DNA of 64,000 nucleotides from Ariolimax columbianus (GCA_036924085.1 JAVGWX010000009.1:64766512-64830511), one strand, 5' to 3'. Positions 48,001 through 50,410 are shown, numbered from the stretch's first letter. Translations and numbers: made by a program. The notes: generated from the letters alone by a model not told the origin.

Positions 48001-49794
48001 TTAGGCTGGGGACAGCCAAAGGCTGAGAAGGGCAACCCTACAGAAACGCCTGTTGAAATCGGATGCACTGAGCCACAGGCTGAAAAAATAAAAGAGTGCA
48101 ACGTATATCGCTGTAAACAGCGCACGATGAAGAAGAAGAAGAAGACCCACTGCCTGTTAGGCACCATCTATGCTGCTCTAAACAAACCACCTAACCATAG
48201 TCAGTGTTATGCCATGTCACACAGTTAGTCGCCTCTTACAGCATGCTCTCTGTGGGGCATAGTACTGTCCATTAATCAAGTTTCAATGTGGAAGGTGAAC
48301 TTTCAATAGGACGCTTATGGCATCTCAAAAAACAGTCAGTGACACATTTCCTGTGCTCTGTTTCACAAGTGTTAGGGAACCTGGGGTTTACCATTGCATG
48401 CTGGACATTTTTTATGCTAGGTCACAATGATAAACCCAAGTCTCATCTAATGTCATCATGGTCTTCAAGATATTGTCTCTTTGAACAACTGTTGACAGCA
48501 GCTCATTCTCATTGGCTTCAACTCGTGTGTCAGCAGACACGGAACTCAGCAGGCACGGAACTCAGCAGGCACGGAACTCAGCAGGCACGGAACTCAGCAG
48601 GCACACACTTTTCTCAAGTAGATTTTGTTGGATCTAATTCTGCTCTGTTGTTTTACTGCACTAGCTATCTCTTCTTCTATCTGTTGTCTAGTCTACCATT
48701 ATCTATGAACATGCTATTCGATGTTTGTCGAAAGCTGTTTTATATAAGAAATGTTTGATTAGCTTAATTGGAGAGACTGCCTTTTCATGGCAAAGATAAG
48801 AGTTCAACTCCTGTTATCAACACTCTTCAGCTGACCCTGCTGTACATTGGTACCTGGCTTGCTGTTAAGTGTGGAAAGACGGTGAGGATGGAAACTGGCC
48901 AACCAACTTCATAATCAAGCTGTGCTCTTTTACAATGAACTTTCTAACAATTCATCCCTGACAGCAATGTCATCTGCTATGCGACTACCTAGACCTGTTA
49001 GACTGAACAGCTGAAATAAAATGCATGTGATAGTTGATAGTAAGTCAGTTTTCCTGTTCATTTTTCTCTAGACATCTTTATCATAAAATATCAGAGCTTG
49101 AGATTATCAATACAACTTGTTTTGTCTTCAGATGTGTTGAAGGTAAAGGTAGATCCCTTGGCAACAGTTGCCGTCGGGAATGAAGATAGCTCTTCATGTA
49201 CTAAGCCACCGCCTATGTGTGGTGGGGTGGCCAGTTCCCTTCCTTGCTATTTTTGCCTTCCCCAACTCATACTTCAGGAACCCATTTACAGCTGGGTCGA
49301 CCGGAGAAGTGGTCGTACCAGGCACAAATCCGATTTTTTTTTTCTGTCCGTGAATTCAAACCCTGGCAGATCTATAAGATTTAACAGAAAACTCAGCATG
49401 TTTCGTACACTTTTCTATGTATTCTGTATACAGATAGAGCAAACAAGTCACCCTCCCAAACAGAATGGTACCGTGCATGCTAATCCTAAGCCACAAGTTA
49501 AGTCATTCCACGATGACTCTGATGATGTAAGTACTTTTTTAGAGTTTGTCCAATAGCACTCTTAGCATTATCTGGCACACACAGCCATTTCATACAGGTC
49601 AGAAAACTGGGAGTGTGGAACAGTCTCTGGGTTTAATAGAAAGCTCTAGAAACAATACATCATATATGGTACACGAACAGAAGAGGAGCAAGTGTGTTTC
49701 TCTGAGGTTAGGAAGAAGAAGAGGATGGTCATTAGAAATTGAAACACATTTAATTGAAATGGTTACGGTCATTCTATAGCAGACACTGCTGTAG
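1..49794 (+). CDS. SORT1: sortilin-like VPS10-domain receptor, 5'-partial, 18 resolved exons plus a proposed last exon
   Basis: Type I membrane sorting receptor of the VPS10 family, which in animals carries ligands between Golgi, endosomes and cell surface. The resolved exons total 1848 nt (616 codons), every junction has GT/AG, and phases agree throughout. Domain order: C-terminal part of the VPS10 propeller with Asp-box motifs SSDGGDTW, STDGGYNF and STDEGNCW; then exactly ten cysteines between exons 11/12 and 15 (the 10CC module); one hydrophobic helix in exon 16; a cytoplasmic tail with YSKL and the acidic string HDDSDD. A single VPS10 unit followed directly by membrane and short tail indicates sortilin rather than SORLA or SorCS, which carry extra LDLR/FNIII or PKD modules. 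Signal peptide, propeptide and the first propeller blades lie upstream of the window. Introns range from about 255 bp to 11.4 kb and are full of mobile elements. The 3' end is the least certain part. Confidence 0.93.
403..575. repeat. two-copy 85-bp tandem duplication
   Basis: Two near-identical units containing TGTATTGTTGGTATCCC and ending GTGAAACAATAGGACCC lie in the first intron. The rest of 24-800 shows nothing else I can name. Confidence 0.8.
809..1158 (+). mobile_element. SINE family 1 copy
   Basis: About 350 bp matching the copies at 35419, 40949, 49832 and 60283. It starts GGATCAAGATGCTGAGCAGC and has the central block GTTGGACCGAAAGGTGCAAA. AAACAAG flanks both ends (797-803, 1159-1165), a possible target duplication. 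The tail lacks the GAA repeats. Confidence 0.8.
1213..1283 (+). CDS. SORT1: sortilin exon 2
   Basis: Follows a pyrimidine-rich acceptor (TTTCCTATCCAG) and ends at GTAAGT. Encodes GTAEVNRQKSLYVTTGDF then SNPLF, part of a propeller blade. Starts with one base completing Trp and ends with one base of Gln. Confidence 0.85.
1741..2190 (+). mobile_element. degenerate LINE 3'-end fragments
   Basis: A stretch ending in a GAAGAAGAAG tail near 1950 is followed by a decayed frame with a TVWSLVTDRVKWDDFVAA-like segment, resembling the C-terminal end of RTE-type reverse transcriptases. A related piece lies at 8450-8680. No intact frame. Confidence 0.4.
2241..2386 (+). CDS. SORT1: sortilin exon 3
   Basis: Encodes a blade ending FNVQDKFIYASIFKSEHPKT and Gln. 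The DKFIYAS stretch corresponds to the GRFLFAS-type strand of sortilins. Acceptor after TAATGCACAG, donor GTAAGC, ends in phase 0. Confidence 0.93.
2567..2808 (+). mobile_element. tRNA-headed SINE (family 2)
   Basis: Box A-like GGGCTAGTGGTTAAGTG and box B-like GGATTCGATCCC form a tRNA-derived head. A core follows (2701-2763, GCTGAAGTCGGATACACTGA) and the tail is A-rich. Matches reverse copies at about 5585 and 63281. Confidence 0.85.
2990..3530. other. unassigned GC-richer segment
   Basis: Visibly richer in GC than its surroundings, with overlapping open frames of 107 aa (+, 3000-3323) and 126 aa (-, 3107-3487). Neither translation resembles a family I recognise. It may be part of an unclassified repeat; no splice context links it to sortilin. 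Confidence 0.3.
3817..4786 (-). mobile_element. 5'-truncated RTE-like LINE with target duplication
   Basis: On the minus strand a broken reverse transcriptase is readable: GVQQGCVLSSLLFITYVD, then LLFAGDQVAIATSE (the YADD-type box, here altered to AGDQ), then YSIKINVEKTEV. CAAAGGACAGTT flanks it at 3805-3816 and 4787-4798, and the 3' end is a GAA-rich tail at 3817-3840. Several stops make it non-functional. Confidence 0.85.
4850..5580. other. intron 3 sequence, nothing identified
   Basis: Only short frames, none recognisable. No repeat seen elsewhere in the window. Confidence 0.4.
5585..5793 (-). mobile_element. tRNA-headed SINE (family 2), minus copy
   Basis: Reverse complement shows the same tRNA-like head (GGCTAGTGGTTAAGTGACAC) and core as the 2567 copy. 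An AACTACA motif on both flanks may be a short target duplication. Confidence 0.82.
6306..6389 (+). CDS. SORT1: sortilin exon 4 with Asp-box
   Basis: Encodes DDEILMMISSDGGDTW and GEAQLPTVTGDR. The Asp-box SSDGGDTW is at about 6330-6353. Donor GTAAGT, phase 0 on both sides. Confidence 0.96.
6505..6905. repeat. ~46-bp tandem repeat, about 9 units
   Basis: Units contain AAAAGGCTGTCATCAGGGAA followed by CAAAAACAAAATCTAGGTTA. Early units are shortened. It lies just downstream of exon 4. Open frames across it are repeat artefacts. Confidence 0.93.
7043..7295 (-). mobile_element. CR1/L2-like LINE 3' end
   Basis: Reverse strand reads [20 protein letters not shown] then a degraded NALRQEVVDA segment, the usual C-terminus of CR1/L2-type reverse transcriptases. 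Homologous ends occur at 34170 (+), 44920 (-) and 63735 (-). Strongly 5'-truncated. Confidence 0.8.
7542..8370 (+). mobile_element. LINE endonuclease domain fragment, frameshifted
   Basis: Apurinic-type (EEP) endonuclease: MRIVTWNVLTLKEAGYI, ALAGVTEARL, then after a frameshift near 7815 VAYAPTDLTQPQAKDEFYQ, LILLGDFNAVTG and TDHRLLTVKF. GDFN and DHR are catalytic-site motifs. About 50 residues between the GDFN and DHR blocks appear lost. Probably the same LINE family as the 3' fragment at 9683. Confidence 0.88.
8450..8680 (+). mobile_element. decayed LINE tail fragment
   Basis: Similar in layout to 1980-2180 (AATAAAAATGATGAACCAGA and CGGACTGAAACAAATTTGTT). Low certainty. Confidence 0.35.
8727..8787 (+). 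CDS. SORT1: sortilin exon 5
   Basis: Encodes FFYVLDMSEGLIFMHVDNPG. FMHVD is a conserved VPS10 strand. A strong polypyrimidine acceptor precedes it, and it ends with one base of Asp before GTAGGA. Confidence 0.96.
8788..9506. other. AT-rich intron 5, nothing identified
   Basis: Very AT-rich with no open frame or repeat that I can assign. Confidence 0.5.
9507..9616 (+). CDS. SORT1: sortilin exon 6
   Basis: Encodes (D)TGHGILYTSSSTGLVYAES followed by LRNHLFPNYNIVHDFYK. The DTGxGxLYTS and VYxxSLxxHL patterns are typical of sortilin. Phase 1 entry, phase 0 exit, donor GTAACT. Confidence 0.96.
9683..10112 (+). mobile_element. LINE 3' end with zinc-finger C-terminus and GAA tail
   Basis: A 133-residue frame ends at 10084 with DECPCGTGKTTAEHLLQNCP, the Cys-Cys-His-Cys cluster typical of the C-terminus of RNase H-bearing LINEs. 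The element ends 28 nt after the stop in GCGTACGATGAAGAAGAAG. That terminal sequence recurs at the ends of the 28S-headed retroposons near 44700 and 48130. A minus-strand relative lies at 29022-29200. Confidence 0.83.
10323..10344. repeat. G22 homopolymer
   Basis: 22 consecutive G followed by TGTGTGTG in intron 6. Confidence 0.9.
10615..11372 (-). mobile_element. internally deleted piggyBac element with perfect ends
   Basis: Bounded by TTAA at 10611-10614 and 11373-11376 with a perfect 12-bp terminal inverted repeat CCCTACCAGACC. Minus-strand frames keep only the transposase N-terminus: an acidic, Ser-rich lead (11184-10987) and a piece with EMKAFLGLRIYMEYSCIKPS and YRDYWTNEG. The catalytic domain is missing, so it could only move with help. 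Confidence 0.92.
11470..12010 (+). mobile_element. RTE-like LINE reverse transcriptase C-terminus
   Basis: Encodes MRTCIFPVPMYGWETWTMTQ, then FETKCYRKILKIPWIKKVTN, WFFGHF-like and MVPRRRHRGRTRYQR, the standard order at the C-terminus of RTE-type LINE ORFs. The frame decays after about 11930. 5'-truncated. Confidence 0.85.
12070..12340. repeat. dispersed repeat fragments
   Basis: CAGGTGAAACATACTGATCA here recurs inverted near 130-150. The block around 12270 (GGATGTAAGAAGAGCCACTG) resembles 61423-61442. Family unknown. Confidence 0.45.
12350..12617. repeat. 34-bp tandem repeat, about 8 units
   Basis: Unit CATCCTTTTTGTAAGCTGTT plus ATTCAGAAGAGCAT, with G/A alternation at TTTTTG/ATAAG. Confidence 0.95.
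12835..13045 (-). mobile_element. SINE family 3 copy
   Basis: Similar to 49136-49385 and, in part, 24160-24320 (shared ACAGCTGGG, GGGGTGGCCA, AAGATAACTCTTCATGTACT). Read in reverse it has a tRNA-like head (GTAGCCTAGTCGACAGGGAC). Confidence 0.65.
13362..13420. repeat. 15-bp tandem repeat, 4 units
   Basis: Unit GTGATTCACGACCAT. Confidence 0.9.
13463..13800 (-). mobile_element. RTE-like LINE C-terminus
   Basis: Minus strand encodes KCRKWGWVGHTLWKSPS then ARQALTWNPQGKRKRGIPRN and TWRRGCGNDLQ, the RTE C-terminal pattern, ending at a stop near 13463. A + strand relative lies at 62790-63140. Confidence 0.85.
14351..14491 (+). CDS. SORT1: sortilin exon 7
   Basis: 47 complete codons beginning VESIRGVYLASQINDDKS and ending VECQNGEK. 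SxRGVYxxS is a VPS10 signature. Acceptor TTCTTCACAG, donor GTAAGC. Confidence 0.97.
14712..14874 (+). mobile_element. 5'-truncated SINE family 1
   Basis: Begins in the core (GGACCGAAAGGTGCAAAT) and ends AACGCAGAAGAAGAAG. Flanked by ATATGATT (14704-14711) and ATACGATT (14875-14882), a likely decayed target duplication. Confidence 0.8.
15037..16459. repeat. 31-bp minisatellite array, about 46 units
   Basis: Unit CACTAATAAATCCATTGAAG plus TCACCACACAG. Left units mostly carry GCACT, right units GCGCT, and some at the right end have CTATT for CCATT. There are no spacers. It lies in intron 7 inside a MITE-like repeat. Confidence 0.98.
16977..19243 (-). mobile_element. piggyBac element with TTAA ends and frameshifted transposase
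   Basis: TTAA at 16973-16976 and 19244-19247. Inner ends read TCCTTTGAACC and, inverted, CCCTTTGAACC, a near-perfect terminal repeat. It is 2267 bp long, normal for a complete piggyBac. The transposase lies on the minus strand and needs frameshifts to be read through. Confidence 0.95.
17130..19032 (-). pseudogene. piggyBac transposase, broken
   Basis: DDD-type cut-and-paste transposase. First frame (19032-18208): acidic N-terminus, then the DDE_Tnp_1_7 domain start (EMKTFFGLRLQMEHSVSKSR, RFLALWTFLHL). Second frame (18211-17573): MSLDEGMNPSKSRLAFKQYI holds the first catalytic Asp, and IVVMDRFYNSVTLFDKLY the second. Third frame (17685-17320): GGTDVNDQICRLNKTRRHYR holds the third Asp. Last frame (17456-17130): Cys-rich CIVC...CWCKHC...C, the zinc-ribbon tail. 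All parts survive, in at least three frames, so it is a young but inactive copy. Confidence 0.93.
19835..20240. repeat. ~48-bp tandem repeat, about 8 units
   Basis: Units contain GAAGACCTGATTGTGACATT and CTAGTGTCATCTGTTGATAT; divergence grows to the right. The stretch 19250-19830 shows nothing recognisable. Confidence 0.93.
20450..20555 (+). CDS. SORT1: sortilin exon 8 with tandem acceptor
   Basis: Encodes QGCYLQIHNAYSIHRG and on to GLVLVH. The acceptor reads TATAGCAG|GGC, so splicing could also start at 20453 and drop the first Gln. Ends with one base of Gly before GTAAGA. Confidence 0.95.
20640..20900. repeat. ~38-bp tandem repeat, 6 units
   Basis: Unit GATTTGTTGTATCAAGTCAG plus GGTTAACAAAAGATGGCT, immediately downstream of exon 8. 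Confidence 0.92.
21110..21225. repeat. ~41-bp tandem repeat, 3 units
   Basis: Unit built on TATAATTTGTTTTACATCAT plus GAAGTTGCCAGTTAG. Confidence 0.88.
21349..21425 (+). CDS. SORT1: sortilin exon 9 with Asp-box
   Basis: Encodes (G)HVASNLQTTLPDVYLSTD then GGYNFRR. The PDVYxSxDGGYxF block is highly typical of sortilins. A T-run precedes the acceptor; donor GTATGA. Confidence 0.97.
21495..21910 (-). mobile_element. RNase H-type LINE 3' fragment
   Basis: Aligns in order with 25655-26080, the 3' end of the LINE at 25651-28885 (shared GGTATCTGCA, TACAAAGTGTTC, AGCCAA landmarks). Decayed. Confidence 0.75.
21960..22400 (+). mobile_element. RTE-like LINE C-terminus
   Basis: Broken frame with ATYGYETWTLNKTIAEKI, KIKCHRRMVKISWTEVDK, YFGHMKSYW and MSLHDAGRLARNCQNC, the RTE end. 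A partial second copy lies at 22594-22740. Confidence 0.8.
22420..22890. repeat. local direct duplication
   Basis: AACAAGGACCTGTC and CCAATCATCAATGAACATGA through CCTAACCAGGTGG occur at about 22450-22570 and again at 22750-22870. The piece between them repeats part of 21970-22130. This looks like a segmental tandem duplication. Confidence 0.8.
22840..23400 (-). mobile_element. LINE reverse transcriptase fragment
   Basis: Minus-strand frame with stops reads FHLDSNEDFIYLGLKQ, then IIRRVCLAATSMNTLHQVW and SLKTKI, the connection region of RTE-type LINEs. Confidence 0.7.
23566..23717 (+). CDS. SORT1: sortilin exon 10
   Basis: Begins VLRGPHAYEIADSGGLLVAV and ends HTYKFTSDEI plus two bases of Arg. 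The GPHxYxIxDSGG and KFSTDEGxCW blocks are diagnostic of VPS10. Donor GTCAGT. Confidence 0.97.
24160..24320 (-). mobile_element. tRNA-headed SINE fragment (family 3-like)
   Basis: Reverse strand has box A-like GTGGTCTAGGGGTTGTGAG and box B-like GGTTCAAACC, and CAGCTGTAAATGAGTACCTG shared with SINE family 3. Confidence 0.65.
24415..25133. mobile_element. piggyBac-type MITE
   Basis: Flanked by TTAA (24411-24414, 25134-25137). Ends start CCTTTTGCTTTCTAG and, inverted, CCTTTTCCGTTTCTACG. 719 bp, no transposase. Two older copies lie at 14600-16800 and 45520-46310. Confidence 0.8.
25225..25620 (+). mobile_element. RTE-like LINE C-terminus
   Basis: Readable with frameshifts: LEAFEIWCYCRM, VSVLTDVGAP-like, LSWLGH-like, RPYAEIKRTVEDRG. 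5'-truncated and abuts the next LINE. Confidence 0.75.
25651..28885 (-). mobile_element. endonuclease-RT-RNase H LINE, 5'-truncated, mutated
   Basis: From 5' to 3' on the minus strand: end of an EEP endonuclease (SLSRPDLTICSSDL, DDIGSDHRSIL; 28902-28516); linker ending LKPRKSPGPDMIHNEM (28246-27767); reverse transcriptase (27641-26838) with QAGFRKGSCTEGQLFRLR, FFDLQQAYDRVW, LPQGSALSWKLFLIYINDL and an altered active site AMSADDLAIW; a thumb and connection frame (26863-26261) ending VYTDG, the start of RNase H; a remnant of RNase H (26239-26045) with IPGHSNTSGSDKTDRLAKKE; and the C-terminal domain to about 25660. The 3' end is a (AACC)n tail at 25651-25668. Much of the RNase H core and several frames are lost. 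Jockey/I-like by layout. Confidence 0.92.
27751..27925. repeat. 58-bp triplication inside the LINE
   Basis: TGTCCATTTCTCCAAGTCAT starts at 27751, 27809 and 27867, a period of 58 bp. Because 58 is not a multiple of three, it shifts the LINE frame. Confidence 0.95.
29022..29200 (-). mobile_element. LINE 3' fragment of the 9683 family
   Basis: Reverse complement matches 9870-10045, including the CPCGTGK zinc-finger segment and the GGCAACACTAGACAAGC stretch. Both ends truncated. Confidence 0.85.
29427..29732 (+). mobile_element. 306-bp retroposon-like insertion with 12-bp target duplication
   Basis: TAGATAAAGGGG stands at 29415-29426 and again at 29733-29744, and the LINE frame continues on either side. 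The 5' part has possible box A (AATCAAGAGGTTAATGC) and box B (AGTTTCAAGCGACC), suggesting a tRNA-derived SINE. No other copy in the window and no A-tail. Confidence 0.85.
29900..31044 (+). mobile_element. Penelope-like retroelement fragment
   Basis: Frames read together give FLDITVSICPSGLSTTIYYK, PTDAHNYLLYTSSHPQSC, FSQLLRLRRL, then LTYHPHCVSVRDILFRHLPI, PPLVTYKRDRNLRDLLV and PCKNTCGCVTCPHV. These match the RT thumb and the Cys-rich linker before the GIY-YIG endonuclease of Penelope-like elements. The GIY-YIG domain itself is not seen and three frames are needed. A C-run interrupts it at about 30611-30628. Confidence 0.82.
31255..33871 (-). mobile_element. piggyBac element inserted in the LINE at TTAA
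   Basis: TTAA at 31251-31254 and 33872-33875. Removing the 2617 bp and one TTAA restores the LINE reading EFN-VDKC. Ends read CTGATTAGCTACT and, inverted, CTGGTTACCTACT, an 11 of 13 match. Confidence 0.95.
31790..33606 (-). pseudogene. piggyBac transposase, frameshifted
   Basis: Starts MATSDKVTKSTCTARL at 33606. An early frameshift leads into the acidic N-terminal frame (33538-33107). The next frame (33043-32804) has KASVKDYWAHKPHNYNPWYS. The large frame (32865-32161) has LAIDEMVIGYNGRWKHKQYN with the first catalytic Asp, HHVFADKYYTVDTVITYL with the second, and CMNGCDHSDQMVSYYG with the third. A C-terminal zinc ribbon (HSDKDRNCIVC, FYCTGCPEKPHLHLKNC) ends at a stop at 31790. All functional parts are present; frameshifts inactivate it. 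It belongs to a different piggyBac subfamily from the 17-19 kb copy. Confidence 0.93.
34400..35000. other. intron 10 remainder, nothing identified
   Basis: No coding similarity or repeat recognised beyond the LINE 3' untranslated end. Confidence 0.4.
35121..35245 (+). CDS. SORT1: sortilin exon 11
   Basis: Encodes (R)FTGLLTEPGGKSMTLGLWGY and ends TVVTRE plus one base of Cys. It closes the propeller. The preceding intron is 11.4 kb, the longest, because of stacked transposons. Confidence 0.96.
35419..35757 (+). mobile_element. SINE family 1 copy with target duplication
   Basis: Full-length type, starting near GGATCAAGATGCTGAGC. ATAACTATTTG flanks it at 35408-35418 and 35758-35768. The tail is of the CCAAGCC type. 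It sits in a LINE fragment. Confidence 0.93.
35758..36030 (-). mobile_element. RTE-like LINE fragment
   Basis: Minus strand encodes LSYPGHVMTDYDKWEIEIKR then KIRMAKVTFSRMRKIF, the RT connection region seen in RTE-type LINEs (Y-L-G-x-x-I-T-x-D then E-I-x-R-R-I). Confidence 0.8.
36160..36277 (+). CDS. SORT1: sortilin exon 12, start of 10CC module
   Basis: Completes Cys1 and encodes KEDDYMPWIPHTS up to RIKPDE, with Cys2 in FEGCLLG. Ends with two bases of Trp before GTGAGT. Confidence 0.95.
36575..36860 (-). mobile_element. LINE C-terminal fragment
   Basis: Minus strand reads DIPRLNVFHICNQRRILSIL then WFNLARNVEV and LGHSG, similar to the region after the RT domain of RTE-type LINEs. Confidence 0.6.
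37300..37700. repeat. ~30-bp tandem repeat, about 12 units
   Basis: Unit TTGACCATTGCCCTCTTTAT plus GTTGACAGAC. A 30-bp period keeps all frames open, which explains the repetitive ORFs here. Confidence 0.95.
37856..38769 (-). mobile_element. internally deleted mariner-type transposon
   Basis: 19-bp terminal inverted repeats TGAGATGTGTTCAAAAAGT and (inverted) TGAAATGTGTTCAAAAAGT. TA follows at the right; the left flank has lost it. Minus strand keeps the N-terminal helix-turn-helix (MTERIEQRRCIKFYQKLGDT, ISQIKEWYNRFKEG, GWPSTSRNDEVIDQVRIMVL), then a short C-terminal piece. The catalytic centre is gone. Confidence 0.92.
38873..38947 (+). CDS. SORT1: sortilin exon 13, 10CC module
   Basis: Encodes (W)CRNGYYKNMHVVSEPCKC then TKDDYE plus two bases of Cys6. 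Holds Cys3, Cys4 and Cys5. Acceptor CTTCATTTCAG, donor GTAGGT. Confidence 0.94.
39459..39575 (+). CDS. SORT1: sortilin exon 14, 10CC module
   Basis: Completes Cys6, then DYGFLRPDGSSECVRDP, with Cys7 there and Cys8 in IDICREG. The CDxGxxRP pattern matches the sortilin 10CC. Ends with two bases of Gly before GTAAAT. Confidence 0.96.
40070..40320. repeat. ~22-bp tandem repeat, about 11 units
   Basis: Units vary around CCCATAGATCACAATCTTCC. Confidence 0.92.
40949..41305 (+). mobile_element. SINE family 1 copy with 12-bp target duplication
   Basis: 357 bp; AAAAGCCTGCAG at 40937-40948 and 41306-41317. Ends ATGAAGAAGAAGAAG. Confidence 0.95.
41503..41638 (+). CDS. SORT1: sortilin exon 15, end of 10CC module
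   Basis: Encodes YRLIPGDRCETVNGFHPV and on to VAPEE, holding Cys9 (GDRC) and Cys10 (IACG). GYRxIPGDxC is conserved in VPS10 receptors. The donor is the weaker GTCTGT. Confidence 0.95.
41715..41940. repeat. ~57-bp tandem repeat, about 4 units
   Basis: Unit begins TTACCATGGTAATATGTTCT and contains CCATCACATGGGGGAGATAT. Confidence 0.93.
42370..43232. repeat. ~22-bp GT-rich minisatellite, about 40 units
   Basis: Units of GTGTACAGGTTTGGTTGGTG with length and base variants fill the end of intron 15, stopping about 70 bp before the membrane exon. The + strand has paired G doublets at regular spacing. Open frames here on both strands are repeat artefacts. Confidence 0.97.
43302..43411 (+). CDS. SORT1: sortilin exon 16, transmembrane helix
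   Basis: After NTGSAD comes a run of about 24 hydrophobic residues (IVLIALAVIVLF to FFIY), then the stop-transfer KVVLLRK. Phase 0 entry after CCATTGCCAG, phase 2 exit, donor GTAAGT. Confidence 0.95.
43664..44717 (+). mobile_element. retroposon with 28S rRNA-derived head and LINE-type tail
   Basis: Flanked by GAATTATTTTTCATTT (43648-43663) and GAATTGTTTTTCATTT (44718-44733), a 16-bp target duplication with one change. The head (43669-44073) consists of three diverged pieces of the 28S rRNA 3' region. The body (44074-44610) has no assignment. A core at 44614-44675 is shared with SINE families 1 and 2. The 3' end is GCGTACGATGAAGAAGAAG, the terminal sequence of the LINE at 9683. A 5'-truncated copy lies at 47502. 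Confidence 0.9.
43669..44073 (+). pseudogene. 28S rRNA 3'-end fragments (three partial repeats)
   Basis: Piece 1 (43669-43745) and piece 2 (43750-43908) both contain GCTACGGTAATCCTGCTCA and the following GAGAG...CGCAG stem. Piece 2 also has upstream LSU sequence (GTGAACGGGTGCTGG, TCTTACCCTACTAATGA). Piece 3 (43949-44073) continues to GCTTGGCTGATAAGCCAATG, AAGCTACCATCT and AACGCCTCTAAGCCAGAATC. These correspond to the last conserved helices of eukaryotic 28S rRNA. Diverged and rearranged, so not functional rRNA. Confidence 0.88.
44920..45200 (-). mobile_element. CR1/L2-like LINE 3' end
   Basis: Minus strand carries a shortened ERSRLDI piece, then MVNAWNALPQEVVEAG, the same C-terminus as at 7043 and 34170. 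It may extend to about 45470. Confidence 0.82.
45520..46310. mobile_element. MITE-like repeat copy 3
   Basis: Shares with 24415-25133 the blocks TTTTTCAGCACGTCA, GATACAAGAAGAT, ACATAAACAAA and CCATT-TAATAATG in the same order. Ends too diverged to define. Contains the SINE tail below. Confidence 0.65.
45916..46072 (-). mobile_element. SINE family 1 tail, minus strand
   Basis: Reverse complement matches the SINE-1 3' part and ends AACGCAGAAAAAGAAGAA. CCCATT on both flanks (45910-45915, 46073-46078) is a probable target duplication. Confidence 0.8.
46706..46808 (+). CDS. SORT1: sortilin exon 17, cytoplasmic tail with YSKL
   Basis: Completes His and encodes KVVYQYSKLKHADSEIE to VSSDDE. YSKL (46722-46733) is a Yxx-phi adaptor motif at the position where vertebrate sortilin has its endocytosis tyrosine signal. 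Confidence 0.94.
46809..47490. other. intron 17 proximal part, nothing identified
   Basis: AT-rich start, then a more balanced stretch (47280-47490) with no recognised coding or repeat match. Confidence 0.4.
47502..48142 (+). mobile_element. 5'-truncated copy of the 28S-headed retroposon
   Basis: 641 bp closely matching 44070-44717, beginning at AGCCCTAAATCTCAGC where the 28S part ends. Flanked by AGACCCAC at 47494-47501 and 48143-48150. Ends GCGCACGATGAAGAAGAAG. Confidence 0.92.
48537..48605. repeat. 16-bp tandem repeat, about 4 units
   Basis: Unit GGCACGGAACTCAGCA. Confidence 0.92.
48756..48815 (+). other. tRNA-like sequence, probably a SINE head
   Basis: Box A-like TTAGCTTAATTGGAGAGAC, a TGCC/GGCA anticodon-type stem around TTTTCAT and box B-like GAGTTCAACTC. 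No acceptor stem closes it, so a real tRNA gene is unlikely. Confidence 0.4.
49136..49385 (-). mobile_element. SINE family 3 copy
   Basis: Reverse strand has a possible box B (GGGTTTGAATTCACGG), then CAGCTGTAAATGGGTTCCTG and a long shared block with 12835-13045. It ends 48 bp before exon 18. Confidence 0.7.
49434..49526 (+). CDS. SORT1: sortilin exon 18, terminal acidic cluster
   Basis: 31 codons beginning IEQTSHPPKQNGTVHANP and ending SFHDDSDD, followed by a consensus GTAAGT donor at 49527. HDDSD matches the acidic C-terminus of sortilins just before the dileucine. Without splicing, the frame would add nine residues and stop at 49556. Confidence 0.93.
49783..49794 (+). CDS. SORT1: candidate last sortilin exon (Thr-Leu-Leu-stop)
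   Basis: In phase 0 after the exon 18 donor. The acceptor TATAGCAG offers two AGs, giving TLL-stop or QTLL-stop; either makes an acidic dileucine tail (DDSDDTLL or DDQTLL). The pyrimidine tract is weak. Alternatives are an acceptor at about 52134 with a better tract (Ala-Ala-Glu-Phe-Phe-stop) or no splicing. 3' UTR would follow. Confidence 0.45.
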   Translation, partial: TLL

Positions 49795-49831
49795 AACTTG
49801 GGTCACAAATATGTTAAGTATCAGACTTAAT

Positions 49832-50194
49832 TTGCGATCAAGACGCTGAGCAGCGCATGAGCTGCAGTGGTCAATGACCCATAGCTGACTGCTAGCGTCA
49901 GGGCCAGCGAACCAGAGCTGCCAAGACCCTTCTACACCTTCACGCGGTGATCCTGGATAACAGGCTGCAGCAGTGCAGACTGGCTAAGGAGAAGGGATCG
50001 AAGAGGGAATGCTAACACGGTACTCAAAAAATGATTGCTGAAGTCGGATGTGTTGGACCGAAAGGTACAAATATCGCAGTCAAGCTGTAAACTACGACAC
50101 AACACATTCCGTTCTCTGGACTACATTCTGCTACTAAAGCCCTTTCAGGGTTTGGTAGCGGGAGATTGAGAACGAACGAAGAAGAAGAAGAAGA
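49832..50194 (+). mobile_element. SINE family 1 copy with 9-bp target duplication
   Basis: 363 bp, AGACTTAAT at 49823-49831 and 50195-50203; tail (GAA)n. It lies about 40 bp beyond the proposed sortilin stop, perhaps in the 3' UTR. Confidence 0.95.
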
Positions 50195-50410
50195 AGACTT
50201 AATCTTGTGGCCCGATGCATAATTAGGGTCACAAGTTGAAATAACACAACAGTAGTTAGGCAAGAATATGACATTCGATCAAGCAATCAACCAAACGCTT
50301 TTCAATTCCCTGTGCAGCATAAGTCTTAAACAAATGCATCCTACGTTGTTACATCTTGACTTGTCTATATCCGCTGAAGTTTTTGTAAGGCTTAAAGTTT
50401 CAGAAATATA

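Noticed and set aside
48756..48815. Genuine tRNA gene
   Set aside because: A and B boxes are visible but no acceptor stem pairs and the T arm is imperfect. SINE head is more likely.
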